Shown here: positions 31,847 to 43,000 of the stretch, piece by piece
Position numbering within the stretch: the first letter of the stretch is position 1
Layout of the letters: each line of letters starts with the position of its first letter
Origin: Chlorella sorokiniana
Lineage: Eukaryota > Chlorophyta > Trebouxiophyceae > Chlorellales > Chlorellaceae
DNA: 64,000 nucleotides
NCBI GenBank assembly: GCA_025917655.1
Contig: CP084617.1
Location: 1,729,676-1,793,675, forward strand
Reading direction: 5' to 3'
Notes under the pieces: generated by a model
The model's input: only the letters and a program-made list of their open reading frames with translations
Database searches by the model: none
Told to the model about the DNA's origin: nothing
Made by a program: the position numbers and the translations under genes

Positions 31847-34800
31847 TCACGCGGGCAACAGCAGGAAGGGGTGTCGCAGCGCCTGGCTGGCCGACAGGCG
31901 GCCGCGGTTCAGCTCGTTCTTCTGGCACAGCAGCTTGCAGGCCAGGTCCCAGCCTGCATGAGGAGGTGCCAGCCGAGCTCGCTTGCGGGTCAGCGCCTGG
32001 CGCCCCCAGCTGCAGCAAAGCCAGTCAGTTGGCTGCCCAATGCAGCACCGCCTGCTGCCGCCCACCACCCACACCACCACCACCACCACCACCAGCGACA
32101 GTGAGCACACTGAGAGTGCCCCTGGGCTGGCCACCCCGGCCATAGCCTGCGCGCGCGCCCCCCCCGGGCGCCAGCCAGAGGCTCACCCTGCCCGCCGTTG
32201 CGATCCAGCAGCGAGAAATCCATCTGGCGGGCCTTGGGGCTCGTCCTGCGGCAGCGGGGTGGGCAGCGGCGACAGTTGAACGGTCAGGGCAGCTTGTGCG
32301 CCAGCGATGTGCCAGCACGGGGTGGCGTTGTGTGTGGCCAGCTGGGGCGCCAGGGGGCAGGCAGCGCTGCAAGGTGCCATGTGCTGCGCTGCCCCACAGA
32401 TTGCAGGCCTGCCGCAGCGCTGCTGCTGCAAGGGAGGCTGTGGCTGCAGCGCAGCAGCCCACCCGACAGTGCAACAGGCAGCAAGGCAGGCGGCGCAGAA
32501 AGCAAAAGCAGGCTGTGCAAACAAGGTGGCGGTGGGTCTGCAGCAAGACTGAAGTGCGGCTGCCCCCTCACCGCCGCCACAGGTTCAGGTCGTACTCGCA
32601 GTTGGCCAGCTCAGAGTTGAAGTTGCGCTGGGCCACGCCCGGCCGCAGCTGCGGGATGGCCAGCTGCAAGGGGGGGGGGAGGGGGAGGAGGGGTGGTGGG
32701 TGCTTTGTGTGGTTGTGAAGAACCAGGGCAACGGGGGCTGTAGTTGTGCAGAGCCCAGGGACGTATCGGCCGGGGAGAGGATGCGGAAGGTGCGCCTGTC
32801 AGGACGCGCCTCGCCGCCTACCTCCCACCCCACACACATCCACGCCCCACACATTCGCGCTTTCGCGCTCCCGCCGCCGCAACCAGGACCCCTCCCGCTC
32901 TGCAAGGCATCACAAACGCACAGCCCGTGCCACCCTGGAAAGCGCTGCCCGCTATAAGGGGCGGCCCCCACCTGCATAAGAAACCCACCTGCATGAGGAT
33001 CACCCCCGCTGAGTAGGAGTCGAAGAGGTCCGGGCGCCCCAGGCCCAGGCGCAGGGCGCCAGGGTGGCGGCCAGCAGCGGCGGCGGCGCGCGCGGGAAGT
33101 TCTTGGGCATGACCAGCTCCTCGGGCGCTGGCAGGAGGGGTGGGGTAGGGGGGGCAAGGTGTGGGTGGGTAGGCGGGTGCGGGTCGGGGGAAAGCACCTG
33201 TTTGCGGAGCCGCGCTTCGTAATGCCCAAAAGAGGCAGTCAGGCTTCCGCCCCCGCTTGTAACCGGGGCCCAGCAGCCAGCGGGGCAGCAGGGAGCAGGA
33301 CAAGCAAGGAAGCAGTACAATGTACAGACGGAGACAGTGAGGTGCCGCCGCCGCCCACCCGCGTATCGCGGGTCCAGCATGCCAAACTCCGGGTTGAAAT
33401 TGATGCCGGTGGAGAGGTCGCAGGCGGCGCCAAAGTCAATCAGCTTGACCTGGAAGGGGGAGGGAAGGGGGCGGTGTCAACCGAGGGATTACAGTGTGTT
33501 CGTTTTGTAATGAGCATCCACGTTGCATGCTGTGGAGATAGAATAGGCTGCGGTCTGCAAGCGCCATGCCACTGCCGCTTGCACCCTTCCCTGCACACTT
33601 GGCAGCAGTTTCCTGCCGAAGATGCGGCTCCCTTGCCCCCAGGACCCCATTCTTTGGGACCCCCGCGCGCCGCGCGCCCCCTCCCCCGCTGTTCTGGTTG
33701 AACATGCCACCACAACCTTGCACCCACCTGCCCCTCCCCTGTGATGAGGATGTTCTCGGGCTTCACGTCTCGGTGCACAATGCCCAGCGAGTGCAGGCGC
33801 TCCAGGGCTGGAGGCCAAGGGCGCACAGTGTGTGGGTGTGGGTGTGAGTGTGTCTCTCGCCTGCCTTTCAGCTTCACTTTGTGAGTGTGTCTCCCACCTG
33901 CCTGTCAGCTTTGCGGCCACGCAGCCCAGCAGTCGGTCACCGCTAGAGCAGCGGGGCCACAACCCCCAACCCACCCACGAACAGCTTCTTCATTACCGCC
34001 TTCACCGTGGCGGCGGCGCGCTCTCGGGGTCCATTGCCTGGGAGCGGCGCCCCAGCATGATGCCCGCCAGGCAGTCCTGATTGTTTTTTGGGCGGGGAAA
34101 GGAGGCAGTGGTACGCTTGTGAGCTGGAGATGGGGGAGCAGAGCGAGGGGAGGAGCGAGGGAAGGCGAGGGCAACAGGACATGTCCCCTGTACAGCTTGG
34201 GGTGTGCAAGAGATGCTGATGCCCGGATGGGGCCGGCCCGTCCCGCAGCCAGTGCAGGCCTTTCCCAGAGCCGTGGCGTCGGTTTGCTCAGCGCCCCTCC
34301 AGCTGCAAGCGTGCCGCTGCAAGTGCCGCCGCTGCAGCTGCACCTGGCGCGCCGCTGCGGCAGCAACAGCCCCGCTGCCTCACCGGGAAGGGGCCCAGCT
34401 CCCCGTTGCAGGCGTCGCCCAGCGTCGAATCGCTCTCAAACCGCCACACCAGCCACTGGCTGCCGCTGGTGATGCCGCCCTGGGGGAGGGTGGGGGCAGC
34501 GGCGGATGGGTGGGGCGCTGGGTAGGGCGGTGATGCAGGCTCAAGCAGGCAGTCAGGGGCATGGGGAGAGCGGGCAGGGTTGACGAACCGCCTCGGCAGC
34601 GATGCTATGAGTTTGCACTGTGAGCTCCACAGGTGCCCTGCGGAGTGCAAGCCCAGCAGGAAAGCAGTGGCGGCAGCGGTACCGCCTGCAGTACCTGCGA
34701 TCCGCTGGCTTGGAAGTATCCCAGGTACTCGGCCACCACGGAGCGGACCTGGCGGTACCGGGGCAGGGAGGGCAGGGAGGCCAGCAGGCTCAGCAGCACG

Positions 34801-37037
34801 GCGCGCATCCGTTCTGCCGCGATGGCCGGGTGCTCGCAGCCGCTGCCGGCTCACCGCTCCCAAACCCACCCTACCAACACAGCGCCCCCAACGCATTGCG
34901 ATTCACCAGTGCTGGCCATCCTGCGGGCGGCCTGTGCAGCAATGCCGCCCATACGCCCATAGAAGGCGGCCAGGGCCCCACAGCCCACTACAAGACACAC
35001 ACCTGCGGGTGGCGCATGAGGCGGGCACACATGTAGGCCTCCACGGCACCCGTCTCCGCCGCGCGCGCGCAATCGTGCCGGTCTGAGGAGGGCAGCGGGT
35101 GGTAGGGCGGGTGACGCGTTGGTAAGGGAGCGAGCAAAATTGGCCGCCCGAGCTGTGCTTCTTGTTGTTTATTGTTATTATGGGTGGGGCCTTTAGGCAC
35201 ATCGGCCGCACAGAGGGGCCCGTGGCTCAACCCAGCCCCGCGCCTCCCAGCGTACCACCCGACGCTGACCCCCAGGGTGCCCCACCCCCGCCGCGGTTCA
35301 GCTGCACCCTGGGTGCTTCAGCTGGCTGCACCCGAAGGGGCAGCACCGCCGCGCTGCCTGTCCAGCCTGTACCGCCTGCATGTACCGCCCGCAGTACCCC
35401 TGCAGATGCGCCCCTGTCTCATCACCTTGAGGAAGTTGGTGCGGATGCCCTGGGCATCAAGGTTGGCCTTCTTCAGGATCACGCTGCGGCCGCAGGGGGA
35501 AGGAGGAAGCGTGAGCACGAGCATGTGCCCTGAAGAGGGCTGTTGCGCCCTCTGCAGAAGAAGGCATTTGGCGGCGGGATGGCAGCGCAGCACGGGCCCG
35601 CATCCAACCCATGCATGGCTGCTGAGAAGGAACCGGAGAGAAGCCGGCCTGCAGGGCGCTCAACGCTGCCGCCATCCTTCCGCAGGACCGCCCTGCTGCC
35701 TGCCCCACGTCAACAAACAGCCACATGCACAGGACAAAGCCACACAAACAGGCCCACCGCCGCTTCTTCTGCTCCGGGGTCAGCTCTCGGGTGAGAGGGT
35801 CGGGCACGCCCTTGGCGTTGATCAGCCCCTCAAACACTGCGGGCGGGCCAGGGTGGGTGGGTGGACACCATGGGTGGACCGGGAGGGTGGGCGCAGGTGG
35901 CAGGGGCAGAGGGCTGGCCCGGTGAACGGGCAGCAGCGGGACCTTGGGGCTGTGGCGACGCAGCTGATGGGACAGCACAGGCCGGGCGGCAGCCGCAGCC
36001 TGTCCCAGGCTCTGCGATGCTGCCTCAAAACCCTTCCTGCAGGCCTGGCCTGCCCGGCTGCTCTTCCCAGCTGTGCACCGGCCCGCCCCCGTGTCGCCCC
36101 ATCCCATAAACAGGACACGCCTCCGCCTCCCCCGCTGCCGCGCACCCTGGCCGTAGTTGCCGCCTCCCAGGCGGTCGCGCAGCGTGAAGTCGCTTTCGCT
36201 GAAGCGGCGCTGCAGGGCCCGAGCCAGCGGGTTGAGCAGGTAGAAGTCTATCAGGCCTGCGGAGAGGGTGTTGGTTGGTTCAATGGGTTGGTTCAGGGTG
36301 GGCTGGGAAGGGTGAGTGCGAGGGCAGCATCGGCTCTGTTGGGCCAGGCTGGCAATTTCCCTGGCTCGAGCGGCCCCCACGACCATCCCAGCTGCGCTGC
36401 ATCACTCCCGCGCGCACCCCCTCCCCGCCTCTCGCCCCCTCGCCCGCCTCCCAGCGCTAATGCGCAGGTAGGCTCACCCACGGCCGGGCTGGGGCGCGCA
36501 AAGAAGAAGTAGTACAAGGCGCCCAGGCGGGCGGCGCCCCAGCTGGTGGGCTGCAGCGCAACCACGTCGGCAACGTCTACGGGCAGGGGCAACAGGGGGG
36601 ATGGGGAGGGTTGAGACAGGTGGCGATGGGAGCGGCGGGCGTGTTTGGGGCGGGCAGGCTTAGCCCGAGACATCGACACTGGATGTGGACAACTGCCTTA
36701 AAAAGCTGTGAAATGAAAACGCAAAGAACGGCTCAAAAGGTGCACCAAGAGCAGGGGCGGAGGCGGAAGAAGGGCCAGCAGCCCACCCGACACGAGGGTT
36801 GTGGCGACATCGGCCAGAGGAGCGGGCCAGCCTGCCGTGGCTGCCGCCGCCGCCGCCGGCCAGCCGGAGGCGGCGCCGCTGGCAAGGGAGAGAAGCTCTT
36901 GAGGGTCTGCCAGAGCCTGCGGCGGGGCCGCACGTCGCCGCGGCTGCAGCCGCCGCGGCGCCAACAGCGGCGCTGCTGCGGCGCGGCGCAGAGGACAGCG
37001 GCTCACGGCGGCGCTGCTGCCCAGTGGCGTGCGACAT
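31847..37037 (-). CDS. STN7: Thylakoid state-transition protein kinase STN7/Stt7
   Basis: This redox-controlled Ser/Thr kinase phosphorylates LHCII and is needed for state transitions. Fifteen minus-strand exons: 37037-36746, 36576-36478, 36256-36146, 35836-35758, 35483-35426, 35092-35003, 34748-34695, 34479-34384, 34076-33975, 33807-33728, 33449-33359, 33127-32989, 32663-32572, 32245-32187, 31953-31847. The Ala/Arg/Ser-rich start (MSHATGQQRRREPLSSAPRR) looks like a transit peptide; a helix follows (LGALYYFFFARP), then DFTLRDRLGGGNYGQVFEG, RVILKKANLD (ATP lysine), AETGAVEAYMC, AEYLGYFQAS, WLVWRFESDSTLGDA, GIVHRDVKPENIL, VKLIDFGAACDLSTGINFNP, PEELVMPKNFPRAP, GRPDLFDSYSAGVILMQ, MDFSLLDRNGG and WDLACKLL. 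All phases join into about 516 codons once one base is restored in each of two runs (34026-34029, 33054-33056). A start at 37054 is possible but out of phase. Confidence 0.92.
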
Positions 37038-37816
37038 GCCGCTGCTGCCGTCATTGTTGTACCAAATGAAATCTGCGCGTGGGTAGCCAGCACAGCTGCA
37101 CAGTGTCTGTTGAGCACACACAGTGCCAAACTGGCGGCAGCAGATGTGGGCAGCGGTAGGGCGCCGCCGCTTGGCAGGTGCACAGAAGGCTCGTGGGCGC
37201 AATCGCAAATCATATGCATAACATCAGTTCCGCGGATTGGCGGCAGACAAGCGTCACAAGCTGCGCGGAGGGCGACACCTGAGAGGGCCAATGCTGCCAG
37301 GGGAGGGTTGCTAGCCGCGCCGATCTGGGAGCCAATCAATTCGCCTCTAAATGTGGATGTTGGTGCGCGCAATGCGGCCGTGCCGGAAAGGCGGGCAGCG
37401 CCAGGCTGAGGCAGAGGAGGGTTCAGAGTGAGGAAGCTGGCAAGCCAGTATCAATACACAAATACAATAGGTGCGTCAAATGCATTGCTAAAGGGCCCGC
37501 GATGTGCTCAGGCGAGGCGCGCAACGGATGGCGCTGACCTGGCGCCGCTTTCGCCGCTGATTAGCACTCGATGGCCTCACTCCGATGTTACTGTTTGTTG
37601 CAAGCATCGTTTACTGAACACCAAGGTTGCCAGAAGGCATTCAAATGTGATCAGAAGTCAAAGCAAGTTAATACGGCCAAGAAAGAGCCGCCATGACGCC
37701 ACATGGCCTCCTACGGACCAGCTCAGCAGCTGCGTAGCGGCCGCCTGTTTCTTGAGCAGCAAGTGCAGCAGGCAATGCAACTGGCTTTCGACATAGCAGC
37801 TACACACCATACGGAT
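37038..37816. other. STN7 promoter region and 3' flank of the next minus-strand gene
   Basis: This covers 780 bases without a supported exon. It is noticeably less GC-rich from about 37420 to 37800. The open plus-strand frame there (about 120 codons from 37428) has no family resemblance. Promoter elements for STN7 should lie in 37055-37400, but none is recognisable. Confidence 0.35.
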
Positions 37817-39656
37817 CTACGACTGCTGCGCAAAGTCGAAGCCCTGTGCCTCTAGCTGTCGCTGCGCCGCCGCCTCGCAGGCCGCCTGCAGTGCCCAGTG
37901 CGCCACCAGGCCCTGAGCCTGCAAGTCCGCCGCCGCCTCAGCTTCCAGCAGCTGCCGCTCCGCGCTGGCAGGGGCAGCCGCTTGCGCAAGGTCCAGCTTC
38001 AGCTGGCGCTGCTGCTCGAGCGCCGCCAGGGCGCGGGCTGCCTGCTGCCGCGCCGCACCTGCGCGGCCCGCAGCGTCCCGGGCCGCCTGCTGGCCGCAGG
38101 CCAGCGGCAGCTCGGCGGCAGTGGGCGGCTGGCTGTCCTGCAGGGTGCAATTTTAGAGGCAGATGGCTGTGATCTGCAAGCCATGCAGCAGAGAAGGGGG
38201 CTCTGGCAGTGCAGCGGTGCACCGGGTGACCTCGCGTCAGGCCTGCACCCAGCATGGCTGCTCAGGCATGCTGGCACAGCGTCCAAACAGGTTAACCGTG
38301 CACCTGCAGCCGCAGCTACCCTCTGCACTGCCAGCAGCGCAGCCCCCAGCCGGCTCACCGGGCGCGCCGCCGGGCCCAGCAACACACGCTCCGCCGCCAC
38401 GGCTGCCGCCGCCTGCAATAGCAGGGCGGCCCAGCCGACCATCTGCTGTGCACGCTGCGCCTCGGCCTCGCTGCCGCCGTACTCGAGGGCTGGCGGGCCG
38501 GCCCGGCCCTGAGCCGGGACAGCGCCCGCAGCTGTGGGCAGCAGCGGCAGCCCCCGCTCGGGACCACGGGCCGTCGCGGCACCGCGAACGCCGCCAGCGC
38601 CGCCGCCGCTGCCCTCGTCGCGCGCCGCCCTCCCCGTCGGCAGGCGCGCAGACAGAGAGGCTGCCAGGTGTGGGGGGCTGCGCAGGGTTGGCCAGGTGCT
38701 TCGGTTGCACGACCGCCGCTGCGCGGCTGTACGGCCGGCTGCCAGGCTTGCTGCCGCTCTGCTGCTGCTGCTGCTGTGGCTGCTCTTGGAGCTTGTGCAG
38801 CTGGAGCAGCGGCACGGGCCTGCCCTGCACTTGGGCCGTGGCACCTGATGGCGCGGGGATGGCAGCCGCGGGAAGGGGGCAAGAGCGGCGCTGGGCCGCT
38901 GCGCGGGGGGGACCTTGCGGGGGACCAGCCGCCATTGCTGCTGCCTTCTGTGTGCGCGATAGGGGCTGCGCCAGCACCCACCGGCGCGGCAGCCTGACCG
39001 CCTGCCTGCGTCGAGCACCGATTGCTGGGAGCGTGATTGGCTGCGCCCTCCGCCGAGAGTGTCATGCCGCTCCGATGGGTGTCAAGGTGCCGGCTGGTTG
39101 CGCAGTCGCTGCCCTCCCACCCGCTGCTGCTGCTGCTGGCAGCCGGCAGTGCGGCGCGAGCCTGGTTGTCTGCGCCGCGTGATGTGCTGGCACCCGCTGG
39201 GCGGCTGCTGCGGGCCGGGCGGGTGGCAAGGGGGCGGGCGGCCTTCATCGGGCTCCAGCTGGCCCCTGGCCCCGCAGACCTGTAAATGGTGATGGGGTTG
39301 AGGCAAGTTAACGAGAAGCATTGTTTCCCCACGCCATTACGGTGCAGCCTGGGCCGCAGAGGAAAGAAAAGCTTGCACGCACTTGCGCGCGGCGGCAGCC
39401 ATCTTCTTGGCCCGAAGCTGCGCTGCCTCCTCCAGGCGCTTTCGCTCCCGCTCCTGCTTCCTCTCAGCGGCGTAAGCAGCGTAATCCTTGCTGGCCAGCG
39501 CTTTGGGCAGCGGCTGGCTAGCTGGAAGCGTGGCGACAGCTCCCACAGCGCCGCCGCCTGCTGTGTTACTGCTGCGCTGCTCCTGGGCCGGCGCCTGAGG
39601 GCCAGGGCGAACAGTATCCACGGCAGCTGCTCGACGGCGCGCTGGTGGATTCATTG
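37817..39656 (-). CDS. Gln/Ala-rich, predicted helical protein of unknown function
   Basis: There are three or more exons on the minus strand. Exon 1 (39656-39383) starts MNPPARRRAAAVDTVRPGPQ and ends in a charged helix (YAAERKQERERKRLEEAAQL). Exon 2 starts at about 39281, after TTTACAG, and is Ser/Ala/Pro-rich, then Gln-rich (LQLHKLQEQPQQQQQQ), then an Ala-rich helix (AQRAQQMVGWAALLLQAAAA) ending with donor GTGAGC at 38358. Exon 3 (38137-37817) is one long open stretch of 106 codons, rich in Ala, Gln and Leu with coiled-coil spacing (ALEQQRQLKLDLAQAA), ending FDFAQQS-TAG. Exon phases agree (2, then 0), but exon 2 changes frame twice, once near a G7 run at 38907. The pattern resembles a cytoskeletal or centrosomal scaffold. 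I do not recognise the family. Confidence 0.6.
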
Positions 39657-40042
39657 CCTGAGCCTGGCCATGCACAAGCACAAAAACTAAACGCACTCGA
39701 ATTGATGGCTGCAGCAAGCAATGAAGTGATACAATAAGGCACGTTTCAAGCACCTGCAATCAAAGTTCTAAAATTGGCAGCAGCGCGACAACCAACTTTT
39801 CGCGACTCGCCTGCTGCGCCCCATGCTGAGGCTTTCGCACGCCCACATGGCTTCGTTTCACTCGCAGCCTTCCACCATTCCCTCTCTGTTGCATACTGCA
39901 CCTACTCGATCGCCTGTTCAGCTCTTCACCACCATCTGAGCAAAGCTGGCAGGTTGAACGCTGGAAGTGGGTGCCTGTTATCAGTATCCGGGGTACTATT
40001 TCATCCTCCCAAGCCTTAAATGTCAATGCAAGCGCCCCTGTT
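39657..40042. promoter_or_regulatory. Bidirectional promoter region of two coiled-coil-type genes
   Basis: These 386 bases separate divergent ATGs (39656 minus, 40043 plus). The stretch is AT-richer than its flanks, especially 39680-39780 and 39990-40030. No TATA box or named element can be assigned. The shared promoter is inferred from layout only. Confidence 0.4.
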
Positions 40043-43000
40043 ATGAGCCTGAGGCACCCCCGCGGCGCGGGCGTGTACCGAGACCCCAGCCTGGGATTCG
40101 TGGGCGTGGGCACCGCACCCGACAGGTGACTAACGACTTGAAGATTCTCATCTCCAGCGGGCGACCGCACCTGCGCCCTTGCGCCCCTTGCCGCCGCTAA
40201 CAACCGTTCACCCGCCTGTCGTGCCTCCCTGTGTTCAGGCCGTGGCAGCGGCAGCCCAGCGATGACCGCTGGGACTTGCGTGCAGAGGAAGCACCGCCCG
40301 GGGCATACTCAGCTTACAGCCTTGATGAAAACGGCGGTGCGTACGATAACCTACGGGCCGACGCCGCAGGGCGGACTGCTGGGGTGAAGCGCGCGGCAGG
40401 CCGGCACGGCGGTGTGCCTGCGGCGCCTTCGCCCCATCGCCACCGCGCCGAGCCGCCGCATGAAGCTTTTTTCAACGACGGTGGCGGCGGCGACGGCGCG
40501 TTGGCAGGAAGCTCCCGGCCTTGCTGCCACCCGCCGCCAGGAGCGACATCTTGCGGCAGGTCGACTTTTCGTCATGTCGTTGCCCCTGGGCACCGCGCCA
40601 GGTGAACGCTGCCAGCACGGCGGCATGCATGTTCCCAGCTGCAATGGGCTTGGAGGAGTGGAGTTGAGAGAGCTTTTGGCCGCTGCGCGCCTTCAACACC
40701 ATTCTCTAGGATGCCGTTGTCGCACATCCCAAGTGCCCCCAAACTCTGGCCAAGCTCACACGCACTCCCCTGCCACCTTGCTGCGGCGCAGGCGATGCCG
40801 AGGTGGAGGAGGCGGTGGCGTCCCGCCTGTACCGCACAGAGCTGGCGCGCGCCGAGGCCCAGGCCAAGCTCAGCGAGTGGTGGGAGCCTGATTTCTATGT
40901 CTGCGTTTCTTTACAGTCAATGGCAGCCTTTGGCTGCAGCCGGCAGCGTTATAAGCTGCTGCCAGCAGTGAACAGGCTGCGGAGGGCGCCTGCTGGCGTC
41001 TGCTTTTCCGCCCTCCCTCAGTTTCGCTGCTCTTGTCGGGGTTTAGCGGCATCCTCCTGACATGCTCTGCTTGCTAGGACTGCAGGTCCAAGGTTGCGCT
41101 GGATCTCAAGGAGGTGGTGCAGCAGCAGCAGGCGGCGCTGGAGCGCCAGGCGGGCGGCGGCGGCGGGCACGGCGGCAGCTCGCGCCCGGGGCAGGCGCAG
41201 CCCGGCCAAGGAGCCGGGGCACCTCCCAGCGCCAAGCCGCACATCGCAGAGTTGCAGCGACTGGTGCAGGAGATGCGGGCTGAGGTGCGGCAGCCGCGAG
41301 GGGCGGCGGCGGACCCGGCATCGCCGGCCGCGCGCCGCCGCCGCCGGCTGCCGCTTGGACCGATGGCGGCGGCGCCGGCGGTTTGGGCGGCGCGCAGCAG
41401 CGGCAAGCTGAAGAGGCAGCGGCAGCCGCGCGTGCGGAGCTGGTTGCAGCGCAGGAGCAGCTGCGGCAGCTGCGTGGCGAGCGCGATGCTGCTGCTGCGG
41501 CGGCGGCTCGCCAGCGTGGCGCCGCCGAGGAAGCTGCTGCCCTGCAGCTGGAGCTGGAGGCGGCGCGACGGGGGGCGGAGGCAGCCAAAACGGAGAAAGA
41601 GCGGCTGCGGCGGGCGCTGATTGACGCAGAAGTCGAGCTGCAGGGGCAGGCCAACGCGGCGGCGGCACTCAAGCGCCAGCTGGCAGCGGCCACAGCTGAC
41701 AGGGAGGCGGCGGCGGCAGTGCAGCAGCAGGAGCAGGGGGCTGCACTGGCGGCAGCTGCCGGGCAGCTGGCCACGGCGCAGGCTGACGCCGCCAGCCTGC
41801 GGCAGCAGCTTGCGGCGGCGCGTGCGGCTGCAGAGGAGGCGTCCAAAGCTGCGGCGGAGGGTCACTCGCGACTGCAGGCGGCACAAGCGGCTGCGGAGAG
41901 GCAGGCCGCCACAGCAGAGGCCGCTGCCGCCGCACAGCGACAGCAGAAAGAGGCGGTGGAGGCGCGGGCGGCCCAGCTGCAGTCTCAGATGGCTGCGCTG
42001 CAGGCGGCGGCAGCGTCCGCCGGCGCTGCCTCCACCGCTGACGTGGCGCTGCTGCGGGAGCAGGCGGCTGCGGCGGCGCAGCGCGAAGCAGCGCTGCAGC
42101 AAGAGCTGCAGGCTGCCCAGCTCCAGCTCGTTTCCCTAAAGCAGGCGCACGGCGAGGCTCTGAACGCCGCCCGTGTCAGCCAGGCCGCGGCCGCCGCCGC
42201 CGCGCGGGAGGAGGCGGCGGCGGCGCACGCCGCGGCAGAGCAGGCGCAGCGTGGCGCCTCCGCCGCCGCCTCGCCCGCTGAGGTTGCGGAGCGCGAGCAG
42301 GAGATCAGGCGAGCTTGCTGGCTGCTGCTGCTGCCTTACGCTGCTGCTGTCGAGTCTGCTGCGACTGATGGCGAATGGTTGCAGGACTGGGGTTGGGGCG
42401 AGCCACGCGTGTGTTCCACACTCGGTTGAATGTCCAGGCTCAAGCTCCATACACCATAGCGTTCTGTGTGAGCCTCCTCCTTGCTCTCCCTGCAGCGCCC
42501 TCAAAGCCGTGCTGGAGCGAGTCACCGCCGCTGCACAGCAAAAGGATGCGCAGATCGTCGCTGCACGGCGGGAGGCGGCGGGCGGCCGCCGCCCGCGACG
42601 CCGCCCTCGCCGACGCCCGCGCAGCCGAGGCGGCGGCGGCCAGCTGGCGCGAGGCGGGCGTGGCCGCGGAGCAGCAGGCGGCGGCGCTGGCGGCGGCGGA
42701 GGCTCGCTGCAGCGCCGCGGAGGGCGATGAGGCGGACCTGCGGCGCGCGAGGGCTGCCGACGCGCAGCGCTGGGAGGAGCAGCTGCTGGCGCTGCAGCGA
42801 GAGGCGCACGAGAGCAGGCAGGAGGCCGGGGCCGCCGCCGTCGCACGCGCCGCCCTGCAGGCCGAGGCGGCAGAGCTGCGCCAGCTGCTGTCGGCCAAGG
42901 ACCAGCAGATTGGCGCGCTCAGCAGCGCTGCCGCCGCTGCTTCGGCAGGCAGCCGGCCCTCCAGCGCGGAGGACCAGGCGGCGGCGCAGGCGGCGCGGCT

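Larger units (their letters stand above)
29320..32066. repeat. Tandem segmental duplication, copy B (about 2.75 kb)
   Basis: This is a direct repeat of 26574-29319. Copy B ends inside the last intron of STN7: recognisable similarity to 29281-29319 persists through GCCAGTCAGTTGGCTGCCCAATGC and fades near 32066. The upstream block is about 99% identical to copy A by eye, while the coding part is visibly more diverged, with many substitutions and indels. Confidence 0.9.

Noticed and set aside
37428-37796. 122-codon plus-strand ORF upstream of STN7
   Set aside because: The composition is random-like, without algal codon bias or motifs. It overlaps the presumed STN7 promoter and a 3' flank.
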